From CBDCXE01 sp965223725 [NCBI: Nitrospinota bacterium] (lineage in GTDB: Bacteria > Nitrospinota_A > UBA7883), in the NCBI GenBank assembly GCA_965223725.1, contig CBDCXE010000006.1, positions 434,001 through 498,000 on the forward strand: a stretch of DNA of 64,000 bases. The letters are read 5' to 3'. The notes under the pieces were generated by a model. It made no database searches. It was not told the origin of the DNA and worked only from the letters and a program-made list of their open reading frames with translations. Below are positions 53,277 to 62,831 of the stretch, in pieces. Made by a program: the position numbers and the translations under genes. Positions within the stretch are counted from its first letter, which is position 1, and every line of letters starts with the position of its first letter.

Positions 53277-56200
53277 TTATGCAGGTTCTTTTGCAATGAA
53301 CTTTTCTATCAATTTATTAAATTCTGATTCTATCTCGAACACTTCGGTAAACTCGGCAAACTCCCACCGACCATATTTGCCCAGGTTGTTCACTCCAGGA
53401 ACCCAGTATGAACGCATGGTGTTCGCCTTCTCCTTTGCATCCTCCCGTCGATAGCCCTTGATTTCCACGATCAGGTTAAGCGGATCGTCCTGCCCGTCAT
53501 CGATCTGCACAATAAAGTCAGGGATATATTTGCGTGGGGTGGACCCGTATAAATAAGGGACCTCTAGGCCGAGTCCTTGATTTTTCACATACGAGCGGAC
53601 CTGTGGATGGCCCTCCGCCACCCGGCAGAACTCCGCTTCCCAGTCGCTATCACATACCACCCAGTTGATATGGCACTTGCGATGATCGGTCTGCCAGCGG
53701 GTCGGCTTTGAAGTAGTGAAGTTAACATGGATCGTCGAACCAGTCGGGTTGTACGGGTCAAGGATAACCTTGATAGGACTCTTGCCCTCCAGCGTTTCTG
53801 TGATCGCTGCTTTAATGCGTTCGCACGCCATATCGGCTATCACCTGATATTTCAGCTGGGCAGGGGACGTGCCTCCTGTACAACGCAGGTAGCCGCCTTC
53901 TAACCATTGTCTGGTGATCCTTTTTAGCTGGCCAAACAAGTGGAGCTTTGGCTCTTCGCCCGGATCACGGAATTTGGTATAGATCAGGTGTCTGGTAAGG
54001 TGGAAAAGAATTGTAGAACTACGAATATCGTCCAGATGTTTTACTGTAAGCTCCGACTCCTCACCGATGATGCCCTGGTTTTTAGTAATCGATGGGCCCA
54101 CCAGGTCAGGGTTCAGCTCCAGAATTGAGTCATCATTGAAGTTGGCGGTTAATTTTTCACCCGGCAGTTCCACCCGATAGCCTTCCACGCGTGGGAAGGT
54201 AATCTCCAGATCGTCTCTCTCTGGCCTGACGGTATGGACACGGACAGTCTCGCGCGGTTTAACTGGAGCGGCAACCACTGGTTGCGATGTGAAGTCAAAA
54301 GGAATACCGAATACGTCAGCATACTCAGCGTCAAAAAGCCCTTCATCGTTCAGTTCATAAGACTGACGGCGAAGTGCCCTGCCAACTACTTGCTCGCACA
54401 ATAGCTGTGTGCCAAATGCGCGGACACCGAGCACATGTGTGACCGTGTTGGTGTCCCATCCTTCCGTCAACATGGAGACGGATACTACACACCTGATAGA
54501 TTCACCAAGCCTACCTTTCTTGCCGACAGTGTTCATAACCTCGCGGAGAAGGTCGGCGTCGGAAATGTTGTCCGCTGCTTTTATATCGCCGGTCCGTTCT
54601 TTGATCTCCCGACGGAATCGTTCAATCTCGTCCTCCGCCATGTCACGGAAGTTTTTGTCCAGCGCCTCACCTGATTCCAACTGTTCACTATCGATGAGCA
54701 AGGTTCGTGGTCGTGCAAGACGGTTTCCATGTTCGTCATAGTTGCTGAACAGGTCGAGACGACCAGGAATGTATCTGCCGGTTTCACCATCATCACCTGT
54801 TTGATAGAAACCAGAGATGAAATCGTGAACCAGCTTTGAGGTAGAGGTATTGTTGCATACCACAATGAAGACTGGTGGAACGCCGATATTGGCCTCTTCC
54901 CAAAGCTCAAAGATATTTTTGTAGTGGCCATAAAGGGCATCCAGTGCATTCTGGAGCTCCGCTGGAAGACTTAGAGGATCAAGAGCTTTACCAGATTTGC
55001 CACGACCTTTCTTAGGCATGTTTTTACCAATATGTTCCCACAGGTTTCGAAATTTTGGCATGTCCCCGCCAGGTACATTGTCCACCACCGGCACACGAGG
55101 CAGTTTCACAATGCCGCATTCGATGGCATCCATAAGAGAGAAATCACTAACTGTCCATGGAAAAAGCGTTCCCTCCGCATAGCCGGAACCGCGCAAAAAG
55201 AAGGGAGTGGCTGAGAGATCGAATATTGTTCTGGCGCCAAGTTTGCGTTTGACCATCTCAATGCCAGATATCCAGAGGCGGGCAGCTTCGTTGTTCTTTT
55301 TAGCTTCGCTTTTATCGTCTCCCTTAAGCTCATCAATTTCGTGGCTATCTGGCTTTTCGCGATAGCAATGATGCGCTTCATCGTTCATGACCATGATGTT
55401 TTTCATACCCATCAATTCCGGCATTACCCGCTGTAACATCTGGCCCTCGGTTTCTGTGGTTTCCAGTTCAGGGCCACGGCCCTTTAGCAGGGAGCGGCCT
55501 ACCTTTGAAATATCGACACGCTCGCGCAATTTGAAAGCGTGGTAATTTATAATGACGATCTTGGCCCGGGCAATGTCAGCCAACATATCGCTGGGTACGA
55601 TTTCTCTGGTACGGAAATAACTATCTGGATCGTTTGGTTGAAGTACTCGCAGGCGATCCTTGATAGTAATGCCCGGTGTTACTATGAGGAAACCTCGTGT
55701 AAACATTTGACTTTGAGGACGGCGAACGGCGTTGACCGTCTGCCAGGCTATCAGCATGGCCATGACAGTTGTTTTCCCGGCGCCGGTAGCTAGCTTTAAA
55801 GCAATTCGGAAAAGATCAGGATTTGATTCATTATTTGCACGTTTCAGTTGCTCCAAAAACTTTTTTCCACTTTTTCCAGTTTTGGGTAGAACTTCAGTCA
55901 TCCATATTGCCGTTTCGATTGCTTCAACTTGACAAAAGAAAGGGCGAATATCTTCAAACTGGTGATGACGCCAATGTTTAAGGAGTCTGGCAGTTTCTGG
56001 TGTCACTTGCCATTGGCTCTCCGGAAAGTTGCGCCATTGCGAAACCTGGGCTCTAATCTCGTTGATGAGTGCTGTGGTTTCGTATTGTTGTTCCTGGGAC
56101 GAAACATCTTCAAACTCTAGCTCGCCCTGACCTTTGGCTTTTTTACGTTTCCTGGGTTTTGGCACAGGAGACAGAAGGTCGGCTGGTCGCCTTTTCTCTT

Positions 56201-56318
56201 TGATCCTGTTTGTAGGCTGTCCATCAGGATCCAGCTCCCAATGGCGAGAGGGGAACTCATACGGTGAATTCAATATCGGTTTTTCAAAAAAGCTCGCGCC
56301 CACGGATATCCCCTGCAA
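53277..56318 (-). CDS. type III-like restriction subunit: DEAD/DEAH helicase with PD-(D/E)xK nuclease
   Basis: A 1013-residue protein. Superfamily 2 helicase motifs are Walker A LKLATGAGKTTVMAML (~181), DEAHH (~313, VMNDEAHHCY), FDLSATPFF (motif III) and QVVGRALRRQ (motif VI). The C-terminus has PDFIVQIDD...LIVEIKGYR (~932-953), a PD-(D/E)xK nuclease. This is the Res architecture: ATP-driven translocation, then cleavage. It is the first gene of the operon, followed 10 bp later by mod. The 237 bp before it contain the promoter region and no gene. Confidence 0.92.
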   Translation of the reverse strand: MQGISVGASFFEKPILNSPYEFPSRHWELDPDGQPTNRIKEKRRPADLLSPVPKPRKRKKAKGQGELEFEDVSSQEQQYETTALINEIRAQVSQWRNFPESQWQVTPETARLLKHWRHHQFEDIRPFFCQVEAIETAIWMTEVLPKTGKSGKKFLEQLKRANNESNPDLFRIALKLATGAGKTTVMAMLIAWQTVNAVRRPQSQMFTRGFLIVTPGITIKDRLRVLQPNDPDSYFRTREIVPSDMLADIARAKIVIINYHAFKLRERVDISKVGRSLLKGRGPELETTETEGQMLQRVMPELMGMKNIMVMNDEAHHCYREKPDSHEIDELKGDDKSEAKKNNEAARLWISGIEMVKRKLGARTIFDLSATPFFLRGSGYAEGTLFPWTVSDFSLMDAIECGIVKLPRVPVVDNVPGGDMPKFRNLWEHIGKNMPKKGRGKSGKALDPLSLPAELQNALDALYGHYKNIFELWEEANIGVPPVFIVVCNNTSTSKLVHDFISGFYQTGDDGETGRYIPGRLDLFSNYDEHGNRLARPRTLLIDSEQLESGEALDKNFRDMAEDEIERFRREIKERTGDIKAADNISDADLLREVMNTVGKKGRLGESIRCVVSVSMLTEGWDTNTVTHVLGVRAFGTQLLCEQVVGRALRRQSYELNDEGLFDAEYADVFGIPFDFTSQPVVAAPVKPRETVRVHTVRPERDDLEITFPRVEGYRVELPGEKLTANFNDDSILELNPDLVGPSITKNQGIIGEESELTVKHLDDIRSSTILFHLTRHLIYTKFRDPGEEPKLHLFGQLKRITRQWLEGGYLRCTGGTSPAQLKYQVIADMACERIKAAITETLEGKSPIKVILDPYNPTGSTIHVNFTTSKPTRWQTDHRKCHINWVVCDSDWEAEFCRVAEGHPQVRSYVKNQGLGLEVPYLYGSTPRKYIPDFIVQIDDGQDDPLNLIVEIKGYRREDAKEKANTMRSYWVPGVNNLGKYGRWEFAEFTEVFEIESEFNKLIEKFIAKEPA

Positions 56319-56540
56319 CTCAAGTTTTAATCTGGAATATTATAGATTATTAGAGATGAGATTAGCATTGAATTGTAATATCTCTATTTAATACATGTAA
56401 GATCAAAATACGATCCGATGATGGACAGAGGGTATTAATAATCTCTATAAGGGGGGTTGCGACAACGAAACTGTATAGATATTTTTTTTGCGTGCAATTT
56501 CAACTAGTATGAGACACAGAACATATTGGTAATCTATAGA

Positions 56541-56562
56541 ACAGTAACGGTTTTGTTACTGT
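56541..56562. repeat. hairpin ACAGTAAC / GTTACTGT
   Basis: Perfect 8-bp arms around a 6-base loop, flanked by imperfect CTATAG/ATAG, overlapping the stop of the winged-helix gene. It may act as a terminator or operator on the minus strand. A related sequence, GGTAACCGTTTTGTTACT, occurs inside the gene at 56697-56714. Confidence 0.35.
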
Positions 56563-57203
56563 ATAGATGAACCAGGGAGAACGTCATGTTCAGTCTTTAC
56601 TGACACGTCCATACTTGGTTTTTGCTTGGTATCGTATCTGTTACCTGTTAGTTCTTTAGTTTCCTTCTCAGTAGTAACATTGACGTTACTTGAACAGGTA
56701 ACCGTTTTGTTACTTATATTTGATTTAACCTTTCGCTTTTTTCCTGTCCGTTCTTCCCAGTTCTCTGATGTAAACCCGAGGTTGCGCGTGTCCTTGGGTA
56801 AGGTTTTTTTGATAAAGGCTTCCTTACCGTATTGTTTCCATCGGTCGCTTATGAAATAGGTTGTTTTATCTCTCAACATTCCACCGCCATGATGGTTTAT
56901 ATCGATAAACCCTACTATGATCAGTTTCTTAAGTGCTCTGGAAAATTGCGCTCTTGAAATAGAGTGTTTTTTTTCTGCTTCATCGTATGTAAATTCGATT
57001 TCTCCGTTGTTAATAATCGTCCAACCTTCCTTTCCTTTCTTCCCGGTTTTGCTCATTTGTCGCCGCTCATAGAATAGAAAAAGAACCAATATTTGAGTTT
57101 TGCTGAGCTCTCGAAATGCTTCGGAGTGCATTAAATCTCTTCCGACTACTAGTACAGAAGATCTATTTCTTTTAGACATTTTATTTATTAAATATAGAAG
57201 CAA
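56556..57203 (-). CDS. winged-helix-like regulatory or replication protein of the island
   Basis: A 215-residue (or 207 from Met at 57179) protein. The N-terminal ~120 residues look like a winged helix: SEAFRELSKTQILVLFLFYE, then EKKHSISRAQFSRALKKL, then a wing GGGMLRDKTTYFI. The C-terminal part is Lys/Thr/Ser-rich and likely disordered. Such proteins occur beside AlpA-type genes in integrative elements and plasmids. The specific role is not known. Gene order with the AlpA-like gene (33 bp upstream) suggests one transcript. Confidence 0.6.
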   Translation of the reverse strand: MLLYLINKMSKRNRSSVLVVGRDLMHSEAFRELSKTQILVLFLFYERRQMSKTGKKGKEGWTIINNGEIEFTYDEAEKKHSISRAQFSRALKKLIIVGFIDINHHGGGMLRDKTTYFISDRWKQYGKEAFIKKTLPKDTRNLGFTSENWEERTGKKRKVKSNISNKTVTCSSNVNVTTEKETKELTGNRYDTKQKPSMDVSVKTEHDVLPGSSIQ

Positions 57204-57236
57204 CGCAATTGAACGGAGAATTCAATTAGCTTTTTA

Positions 57237-57476
57237 TTACCTAGAGTTATATTGAGCTGTGCTGGATTGCTTACCGTTTGCTATAATCCATTCATCAAGG
57301 TCATCCTGGAAGTAGAAGATGCGTCCACGTTTTATATATTTAGGTCCAGTTCCATTGCATCTCATCATTGCGAGTGTTTTTTCTGATAAACCGAGATAGC
57401 TACTCGCATTCTTTGTATCCAGCCTGCCATCAGGAAAGATTATGACCTCAACCGATATTGAAGATTTATTCATCAT
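57237..57476 (-). CDS. AlpA/excisionase-like helix-turn-helix protein
   Basis: A 79-residue MerR-like HTH_17 protein: RLDTKNASSYLGLSEKTLAM and GPKYIKRGRIFYFQDDLDEW, the pattern of excisionase-family DNA-binding proteins that recognise attachment sites. It lies 668 bp from the integrase and is divergent from the RHH gene across a palindromic intergenic region. It is the candidate recombination directionality factor of the island. Confidence 0.78.
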   Translation of the reverse strand: MMNKSSISVEVIIFPDGRLDTKNASSYLGLSEKTLAMMRCNGTGPKYIKRGRIFYFQDDLDEWIIANGKQSSTAQYNSR

Positions 57477-57522
57477 TTTATAATATCCTTACAAATTAAA
57501 TTAATTTATAAGAACTATAACA

Positions 57523-57540
57523 TACAATACATGTATTGTA
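57523..57540. promoter_or_regulatory. 18-bp perfect palindrome between divergent island regulators
   Basis: TACAATACATGTATTGTA is perfectly self-complementary and is followed directly by a third half-site ATACAATA. It lies between the AlpA-like gene (minus) and the RHH-integrase genes (plus), where a repressor would control both directions. Likely binder: the RHH protein or the AlpA-like protein. Confidence 0.65.
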
Positions 57541-57606
57541 ATACAATATTTTATGTGATAGGATTAAACCAGAACAAAACAGATTTTTTGATTAAAGGAT
57601 TAAATA

Positions 57607-58137
57607 ATGACGAAGAAAAAAAAAGGGGGCGGCGGTAAGCTCTCACGTTCGGTAACGGTAACAGTACGGCTTGATCCAAAGTTGCGATTTGCTGCTGATT
57701 TGGCTGCGCGCAAGCAACGGCGTACCGTTTCATCCTTTATAGAATGGGCTGTTGAGGAGGGTATTACTAAAGTTAATATTCCAGCAAATCAAAAGCATAT
57801 AAGTAAAGCAGGAGACTATTTTGCTGAAAAGGAACTACCAGTAAATGATGCAATAAACTTTCTCTGGGATATTGACGAAGCAGATCGTTTTATTAATTTG
57901 GTATATTTATGCCCTCGTCTTCTTACGCATGAGGAGGAAGTACTTTGGAAATTAATTAAAACAAGTGGCTATTTTTGGAAAGAAAAACATCAGAAAAAAG
58001 GTGGGTGGGTTTGGGATTTGGACAAAAATAATATTCATCCACAAAGGTTCCGCAAATATTGGGATGTTCTTAAAGAAGTGGCTGCTGGGGAGCTTGATAT
58101 AAGTGAGATACCTCCAACTGACACAGATTCCATTTAG
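57607..58137 (+). CDS. ribbon-helix-helix-like protein upstream of the integrase
   Basis: A 176-residue protein. Residues ~14-45 (SVTVTVRLDPKLRFAADLAA then RTVSSFIEWAVEEG) resemble the ribbon-helix-helix DNA-binding domain. The C-terminal ~110 residues are helical and Trp-rich and match nothing I know. It is followed 9 bp later by the integrase and is divergent from the AlpA-like gene. It probably represses the island's integration genes through the adjacent palindrome; that is inference. Confidence 0.65.
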   Translation: MTKKKKGGGGKLSRSVTVTVRLDPKLRFAADLAARKQRRTVSSFIEWAVEEGITKVNIPANQKHISKAGDYFAEKELPVNDAINFLWDIDEADRFINLVYLCPRLLTHEEEVLWKLIKTSGYFWKEKHQKKGGWVWDLDKNNIHPQRFRKYWDVLKEVAAGELDISEIPPTDTDSI

Positions 58138-58146
58138 GAGGCAGTG

Positions 58147-59286
58147 ATGGCTTTAAAATTCTCTCGACTAACACGACCTGAAATCCGAAAACTCCAGGAA
58201 GGTGATACTATGACTGAGCATGGTATCTCTTTTGAGCGACTACATAATGGGGATGGGAAGTACTCCATTAATATTATGGTGGATGGCCAGCGTGTTCATC
58301 GTGTCATTGGCAAAGAAAGTGATGGAGTAACACGAAAGCAAGCTGAAGACTTTATAGAAAAGATTAAAACAGACGCAAGAGCTGGAAGGTTAAACCTGCC
58401 AAAAGGTCGAAAAGTTACTCTTGGTTTTTCCGATGCGGCGGAGAGCTATTTAACAAAACTGGCCGAAAGTGACGGGAAAGACATGAAAGCAAAGCGGATG
58501 AGATTGAAACATCATCTGAAACCGTTTTTCAAAGATATGCCACTATCAAAAATCTCAACGTTTAATATTGATAGATATAAAAAAGAACGTGGGAAAGAAG
58601 GGACCGTTGCCGGAACAATCAACCGTGAGCTGGCAGTCTTGAGTCATCTTTTCAACAAAGCGGTAGAGTGGGGATGGATAAACTATAAAACTGTTCAAAT
58701 AAAGCGGCTAAAGGAAAACCCTGGACGCATCACTTACCTCACACCTGAACAGATCGCTCGAATGATAGAAGAGGCAAAGAAAGATCAAAGTCCCCATATC
58801 TACCCGTTCATAGTTATCGGTGTGGAAACAGGAATGCGCCGAATGGAAATACTTTCAATCAGACTTGAGAATATAAACCTTGATAAACGCACAATCTATA
58901 TCCCTAACGCAAAAGCGGGCGCCCGTGAGCAACCGATAACATATCACATTGCTGAATTCCTTCACGGATACATTCAATGTGCCGACCCAGGACAGGAATG
59001 GTTATTCCCGTCAATAGCTTCAGTAACCGGACACGTTGTCTCAATCGAAAAAGCTTTCAAAAGAGTTGTAATCGCGTCTGGACTTGACCCTAAGCAAGTC
59101 GTCAGACACACTTTGCGTCATACTGCTATTACCCATTTAGTACAAGCTGGCGTTGACCTACCTACCGTAAAAAGGATATCAGGACACAAGACACTTGCCA
59201 TGGTGGAACGATATAGTCATCAGAATGGTGATCATATTCGCGCCGCAATGGACAAGCTGGAAAAGCGTATGCGCCAAGCGAGCTGA
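58147..59286 (+). CDS. int: tyrosine recombinase (island integrase)
   Basis: A ~379-residue phage-type integrase. An N-terminal arm-binding domain (ISFERLHNGDGKYSINIMVD) is followed by a SAM-like core-binding domain (~95-185) and the catalytic domain. The catalytic set is Arg in TGMRRMEILSI (~231), HTLRH (~320), His in ISGHKTL and Tyr in VERYSH (~355). Its gene ends 79 bp before the attachment repeat in tRNA-Phe, the usual place. GTG 58144 is an alternative start; a start at 58210 would also keep the arm domain. Confidence 0.95.
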   Translation: MALKFSRLTRPEIRKLQEGDTMTEHGISFERLHNGDGKYSINIMVDGQRVHRVIGKESDGVTRKQAEDFIEKIKTDARAGRLNLPKGRKVTLGFSDAAESYLTKLAESDGKDMKAKRMRLKHHLKPFFKDMPLSKISTFNIDRYKKERGKEGTVAGTINRELAVLSHLFNKAVEWGWINYKTVQIKRLKENPGRITYLTPEQIARMIEEAKKDQSPHIYPFIVIGVETGMRRMEILSIRLENINLDKRTIYIPNAKAGAREQPITYHIAEFLHGYIQCADPGQEWLFPSIASVTGHVVSIEKAFKRVVIASGLDPKQVVRHTLRHTAITHLVQAGVDLPTVKRISGHKTLAMVERYSHQNGDHIRAAMDKLEKRMRQAS

Positions 59287-59364
59287 GCTTTTTTCCTGAC
59301 ACAATTACACAGGAATTACACACACGGATAATTACGCCACTAACCTGGCTGGCATAACATCTTG

Positions 59365-59447
<83 letters not shown>

Positions 59448-59465
59448 ACGCAAAACCCAATTTTT

Positions 59466-59541
59466 TGGCGTCCCCAGCGGGAGTCGAACCCGCGTTGCCG
59501 CCGTGAAAGGGCGGTGTCCTGGGCCTCTAGACGATGGGGAC
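59466..59541 (-). tRNA. tRNA-Glu (TTC)
   Basis: A 76-nt cloverleaf on the minus strand with encoded CCA. Acceptor GTCCCCA/TGGGGAC, anticodon loop CTTTCAC with TTC, D-arm TCGTCTAGAGGCCCAGGA as in E. coli tRNA-Glu. It lies 18 bp upstream of tRNA-Phe and is probably cotranscribed with it. Confidence 0.97.
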
Positions 59542-59753
59542 GCCGATCTTATATCGGTAACATTGGCCCTCTTATCATCCGGACCAAGCTTCCACCGCGA
59601 GTATGGTACTATAACAGATTGATGCATTGCGAGTGATTTTTTGCTTCAGATTAAATTTTTCCTTGCGCATCATCTGCGCGGGTCAAGTTCTCTATGTTAA
59701 ACTGCCTGTTAAACATGTCCATTCGATGATTAACTTTAGTGGAGTTTGTGGAA

Positions 59754-60797
59754 ATGAAGTATGACCCGGAAGCGATACAGAAAATCCTGGTTCTGCGCTA
59801 CAGGTCGATCGGCGATATCCTGCTCTCCAACCCCACATTAAAAGCGCTTCGGGATAAATTCCCTGATGCGGAGATTCATTTTCTGGCGGATGACCTATTC
59901 GAAGACTTGATGAGAAACAATCCGAACATCGACAAAGTGATCGCCCATCAGCGAAATGCGGATAACAACGGCCTGGGCGCAAAATGGGCCGATATAAAGC
60001 TGCTCCGCGATCAGGAATATGATCTGGCGGTGGATCTGCAAACCGGGCCGCGGGGCGCGTATACCACCTGGCTTTGTGGCGCTAAAATACGAATGGGTCA
60101 TCCATATAGATTTCGTAACCGCCTCTGCTATAACATCTATGGCGACCCACCACAGCCGGATGACCATACCTGGCAGGTTCAGTTCCGCACCATACTGCCG
60201 CTGGAGGTCGAATGCCCGGAGAAGCCGGAGTTTCTCCTGGACGTTCCTGATAGCGAAATGAAATCGATCCGCAAACTGTTAGAAAATGAAGGTTTGCAAT
60301 TCGATAGACCAGTCGTATTGATTCATCCTGGCGCCAGGGTGCAGATAAAGCGTTGGCCGGCGGAGCAGATGGGCCAGCTCGCGCGATGGCTTGTAGATAA
60401 AAAGAATAAAGCTGTCATCCTGGCAGGGAACGATGCGGACGAGGATGAGATCATGGAAATACGAAAGGCCTCCGGTTATGCGCTCCCCTATTTCACACAG
60501 CTGGACTTGAACCAGCTTGCGGCGTTGATCAAGACATCGAACATGCTGATATGCAACGACTCTGGCCCGATGCATATGGCAGGCGTTTTGAACGTGCCGA
60601 CGGTTGCTCTGTTCGGCCCGTCCGACCCGACGGTTTGGGCTCCCATGGGCAAGAAAAAAGAGATCGTCACCTGCGACCCGATGGAGTGCATGCCGTGCGA
60701 CCAGAAGGGATGCCACATCGAAGGCGCCCACTGCATGACCCGGATTGAGCTGAACGATGTGAAGCGGGCCGTCGACAAACTGGAGAAAGCTGGCTGA
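59754..60797 (+). CDS. glycosyltransferase family 9 (heptosyltransferase-like)
   Basis: A ~347-residue GT-B fold enzyme. The N-domain begins KILVLRYRSIGDILLSNPTL, the family's GD.....P motif, and the C-domain has VVLIHPGARVQIKRWPAEQM and the donor-binding ICNDSGPMHMAGVLNVPTVA followed by FGPSDPTVW. GT9 enzymes add heptose or related sugars to lipopolysaccharide core at the inner-membrane cytosolic face. A CDPMECMPCDQKGCH motif near the C-terminus is typical of several GT9 members. ATG 59754 has GGAG 9 bases upstream. No other LPS genes are adjacent. Confidence 0.9.
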   Translation: MKYDPEAIQKILVLRYRSIGDILLSNPTLKALRDKFPDAEIHFLADDLFEDLMRNNPNIDKVIAHQRNADNNGLGAKWADIKLLRDQEYDLAVDLQTGPRGAYTTWLCGAKIRMGHPYRFRNRLCYNIYGDPPQPDDHTWQVQFRTILPLEVECPEKPEFLLDVPDSEMKSIRKLLENEGLQFDRPVVLIHPGARVQIKRWPAEQMGQLARWLVDKKNKAVILAGNDADEDEIMEIRKASGYALPYFTQLDLNQLAALIKTSNMLICNDSGPMHMAGVLNVPTVALFGPSDPTVWAPMGKKKEIVTCDPMECMPCDQKGCHIEGAHCMTRIELNDVKRAVDKLEKAG

Positions 60798-60896
60798 CTG
60801 CTGGATCGATCCTATACTATGCTTTTGACCAACCAGCACAATTTTGTTTATACTGATCAATTTACTTCCCTATTTATATAAGGACAACTAAACACC

Positions 60897-62177
60897 ATGG
60901 GAATGACGATAACTGAGAAAATATTCGCCGCGCATTCAGGCAACGAAAGCGTTACGGCGGGCGACATAATCACATGCGATGTCGATATCGCGTTGGGCAA
61001 CGATATAACAGCGCCGATCTCCATCAAGGCGTTCGAAAAAGCGGGCGCGGCGGAAGTGTTCGACAAGAGCCGGGTCGTGCTGGTGCCGGATCATTTTGCG
61101 CCGAACAAGGATATCGCATCCGCCGAGCAGACCAAAACCATGCGAGAGTTCGCCCACGCCAAGGGAATCGAAAACTATTTCGAGATCGGCCAGATGGGCA
61201 TCGAACACGCCCTGCTGCCGGAGCAGAACCTGACATTGCCGGGCGACGTCATCATCGGCGCGGACAGCCACACCTGCACCTACGGCGCGCTGGGCGCTTT
61301 CTCCACCGGCGTCGGCTCCACCGACCTGGCGGCGACGATGATCACAGGCAAAACCTGGTTCAAAACCCCGGAGACCATGAAGTTTATTTTCAACGGCAAA
61401 AAGAAAAACCGCTGGATAAGCGGCAAGGACCTGATCCTGTATACAATAGGCAAGATCGGCGTCTCCGGCGCGCTCTACCGGGCCATGGAGTTTTCCGGCG
61501 CTATGATTGACGACGCCTCCATGGACGACCGGTTCGCCCTGGCCAACATGGCCATCGAGGCGGGCGCCAAAAACGGGATCATGCAGGCGGATGACAAAAC
61601 CATCGAGTTTATAAATAACCAGGAGGTGAAGCCGACCCGCGACTGGACCGTATACGCGCCGGATGACGATGCCGAATACCACAGCGTCCACGAGTATGAC
61701 GGCGACGATATCGATCTGCAGGTGGCCTACCCGCATCTGCCGGAGAACACAAGACCGGTGGGCGAGGCGAAGGATGTGAAGCTCGACCAGGTGATCATCG
61801 GCTCCTGCACCAACGGCCGATACGCCGACCTGGTGGTGGCGGCAAAACTGCTGAAGGGCAACAAGGTGGCCAAGGGCGTCCGGATGATTATCATCCCCGC
61901 CACCCAAAGGATCTATAAAAAAGCGATGAAGGATGGCTTGTTCGAGGTCTTCATCGACGCCGGCGTGGCGGTCTCCACCCCGACCTGCGGACCATGCCTG
62001 GGCGGGCATATGGGCATCCTGGCGGAAGGTGAAAAAGCGTTGGCCACCACCAACCGAAACTTCGTCGGCCGGATGGGCCACCCCGGCTCGGAGGTCTATC
62101 TGGCGTCCCCTGCCGTCGCCGCCGCATCGGCCGTGACCGGCGTGATCACCGACCCGGAGGATGTGCTGAGCGAATAA
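60897..62177 (+). CDS. leuC: 3-isopropylmalate dehydratase large subunit (archaeal-type LeuC/HacA)
   Basis: A 426-residue aconitase-superfamily protein. The Fe-S ligands are in IGSCTNGR and [31 protein letters not shown] carries the first site. The short length (about 420) and KIFAAHSG start mark the archaeal-type LeuC subgroup, which pairs with a small leuD-like subunit. No leuD follows; the next gene is ppa on the opposite strand. The role is isomerisation of 2-isopropylmalate in leucine synthesis, or of a related substrate such as homocitrate or methylmalate. Confidence 0.9.
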   Translation: MGMTITEKIFAAHSGNESVTAGDIITCDVDIALGNDITAPISIKAFEKAGAAEVFDKSRVVLVPDHFAPNKDIASAEQTKTMREFAHAKGIENYFEIGQMGIEHALLPEQNLTLPGDVIIGADSHTCTYGALGAFSTGVGSTDLAATMITGKTWFKTPETMKFIFNGKKKNRWISGKDLILYTIGKIGVSGALYRAMEFSGAMIDDASMDDRFALANMAIEAGAKNGIMQADDKTIEFINNQEVKPTRDWTVYAPDDDAEYHSVHEYDGDDIDLQVAYPHLPENTRPVGEAKDVKLDQVIIGSCTNGRYADLVVAAKLLKGNKVAKGVRMIIIPATQRIYKKAMKDGLFEVFIDAGVAVSTPTCGPCLGGHMGILAEGEKALATTNRNFVGRMGHPGSEVYLASPAVAAASAVTGVITDPEDVLSE

Positions 62178-62179
62178 CT

Positions 62180-62276
62180 GGCTAACATACCGCAAGCAAG
62201 CATAGCGCCTAGCGCGAACTAAAAGGAACTTTCACAAACGCGTCAGCGTAGTTTGCGCTGGCCATGCCAGTTAGCC
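62180..62276. terminator. nested inverted repeats between convergent leuC and ppa
   Basis: GGCTAAC (62180-62186) pairs with GTTAGCC (62270-62276), and GCGCGAACTA (62212-62221) pairs with TAGTTTGCGC (62249-62258) with one G-T. The nested dyad lies between two convergent genes and could act as a bidirectional terminator. There is no T-tract. Confidence 0.4.
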
Positions 62277-62831
62277 GTTGTATTTGTCGAGCAGTCTTTC
62301 CCGCTCGACCTTGTAGGCTTCTATCGCCTCGAGGACCGCTTCGGAGGCTTCGTCATGGTCCATAAAATCTTTTACGATCACTTCCTTGTTCTCCAGGGTT
62401 TTGTACTCCTCGAAAAACTTTTTCAGCTCGTTGCGCTGGTATGCGGGCAATTGTGAAATGTTGAATATCTCCGCAAACGCAGGGTCACCAGAGGCGATGG
62501 CGATCACTTTGTCATCCAGCTCGCCCTGGTCGGTCATCCGCATGGCGCCGATGACGCGGGCGTCGACGATGGTCCCGGAGGGTATCGGCTCGGAACAGAG
62601 GACAAAGATGTCCAGCGGGTCCTTGTCGTCGCAATAGGTCCGCGGGATAAAGCCATAACTGTGCGGGTAATGCACGGCGCCATGTAAAATACGGTCCACC
62701 ATCAGAAAGCCGGTATACTTGTCCAGCTCCAGCTTCAGCCGCGAGTTCTGCTCGATCTCGATAAACGCTTTTACATATGTCGGGACCTTGTCGCCCAGAT
62801 CAATATCAAACCATGGATGTCTCTTGTTCAA
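62271..62831 (-). CDS. ppa: inorganic pyrophosphatase (family I)
   Basis: A 186-residue soluble enzyme. Conserved parts are VKAFIEIEQNSRLKLELDK, DRILHGAVHYPHSYGFIPRT, and the metal-binding DDKDPLDIFVL and GELDDKVIA segments. It hydrolyses pyrophosphate released by biosynthesis. It is convergent with leuC. Confidence 0.96.
   Translation of the reverse strand: MNKRHPWFDIDLGDKVPTYVKAFIEIEQNSRLKLELDKYTGFLMVDRILHGAVHYPHSYGFIPRTYCDDKDPLDIFVLCSEPIPSGTIVDARVIGAMRMTDQGELDDKVIAIASGDPAFAEIFNISQLPAYQRNELKKFFEEYKTLENKEVIVKDFMDHDEASEAVLEAIEAYKVERERLLDKYNG

Noticed and set aside
60936-62195. 419-residue open frame opposite leuC
   Set aside because: An antisense shadow of a high-GC gene; rich in Arg, Gly and His with no motif.
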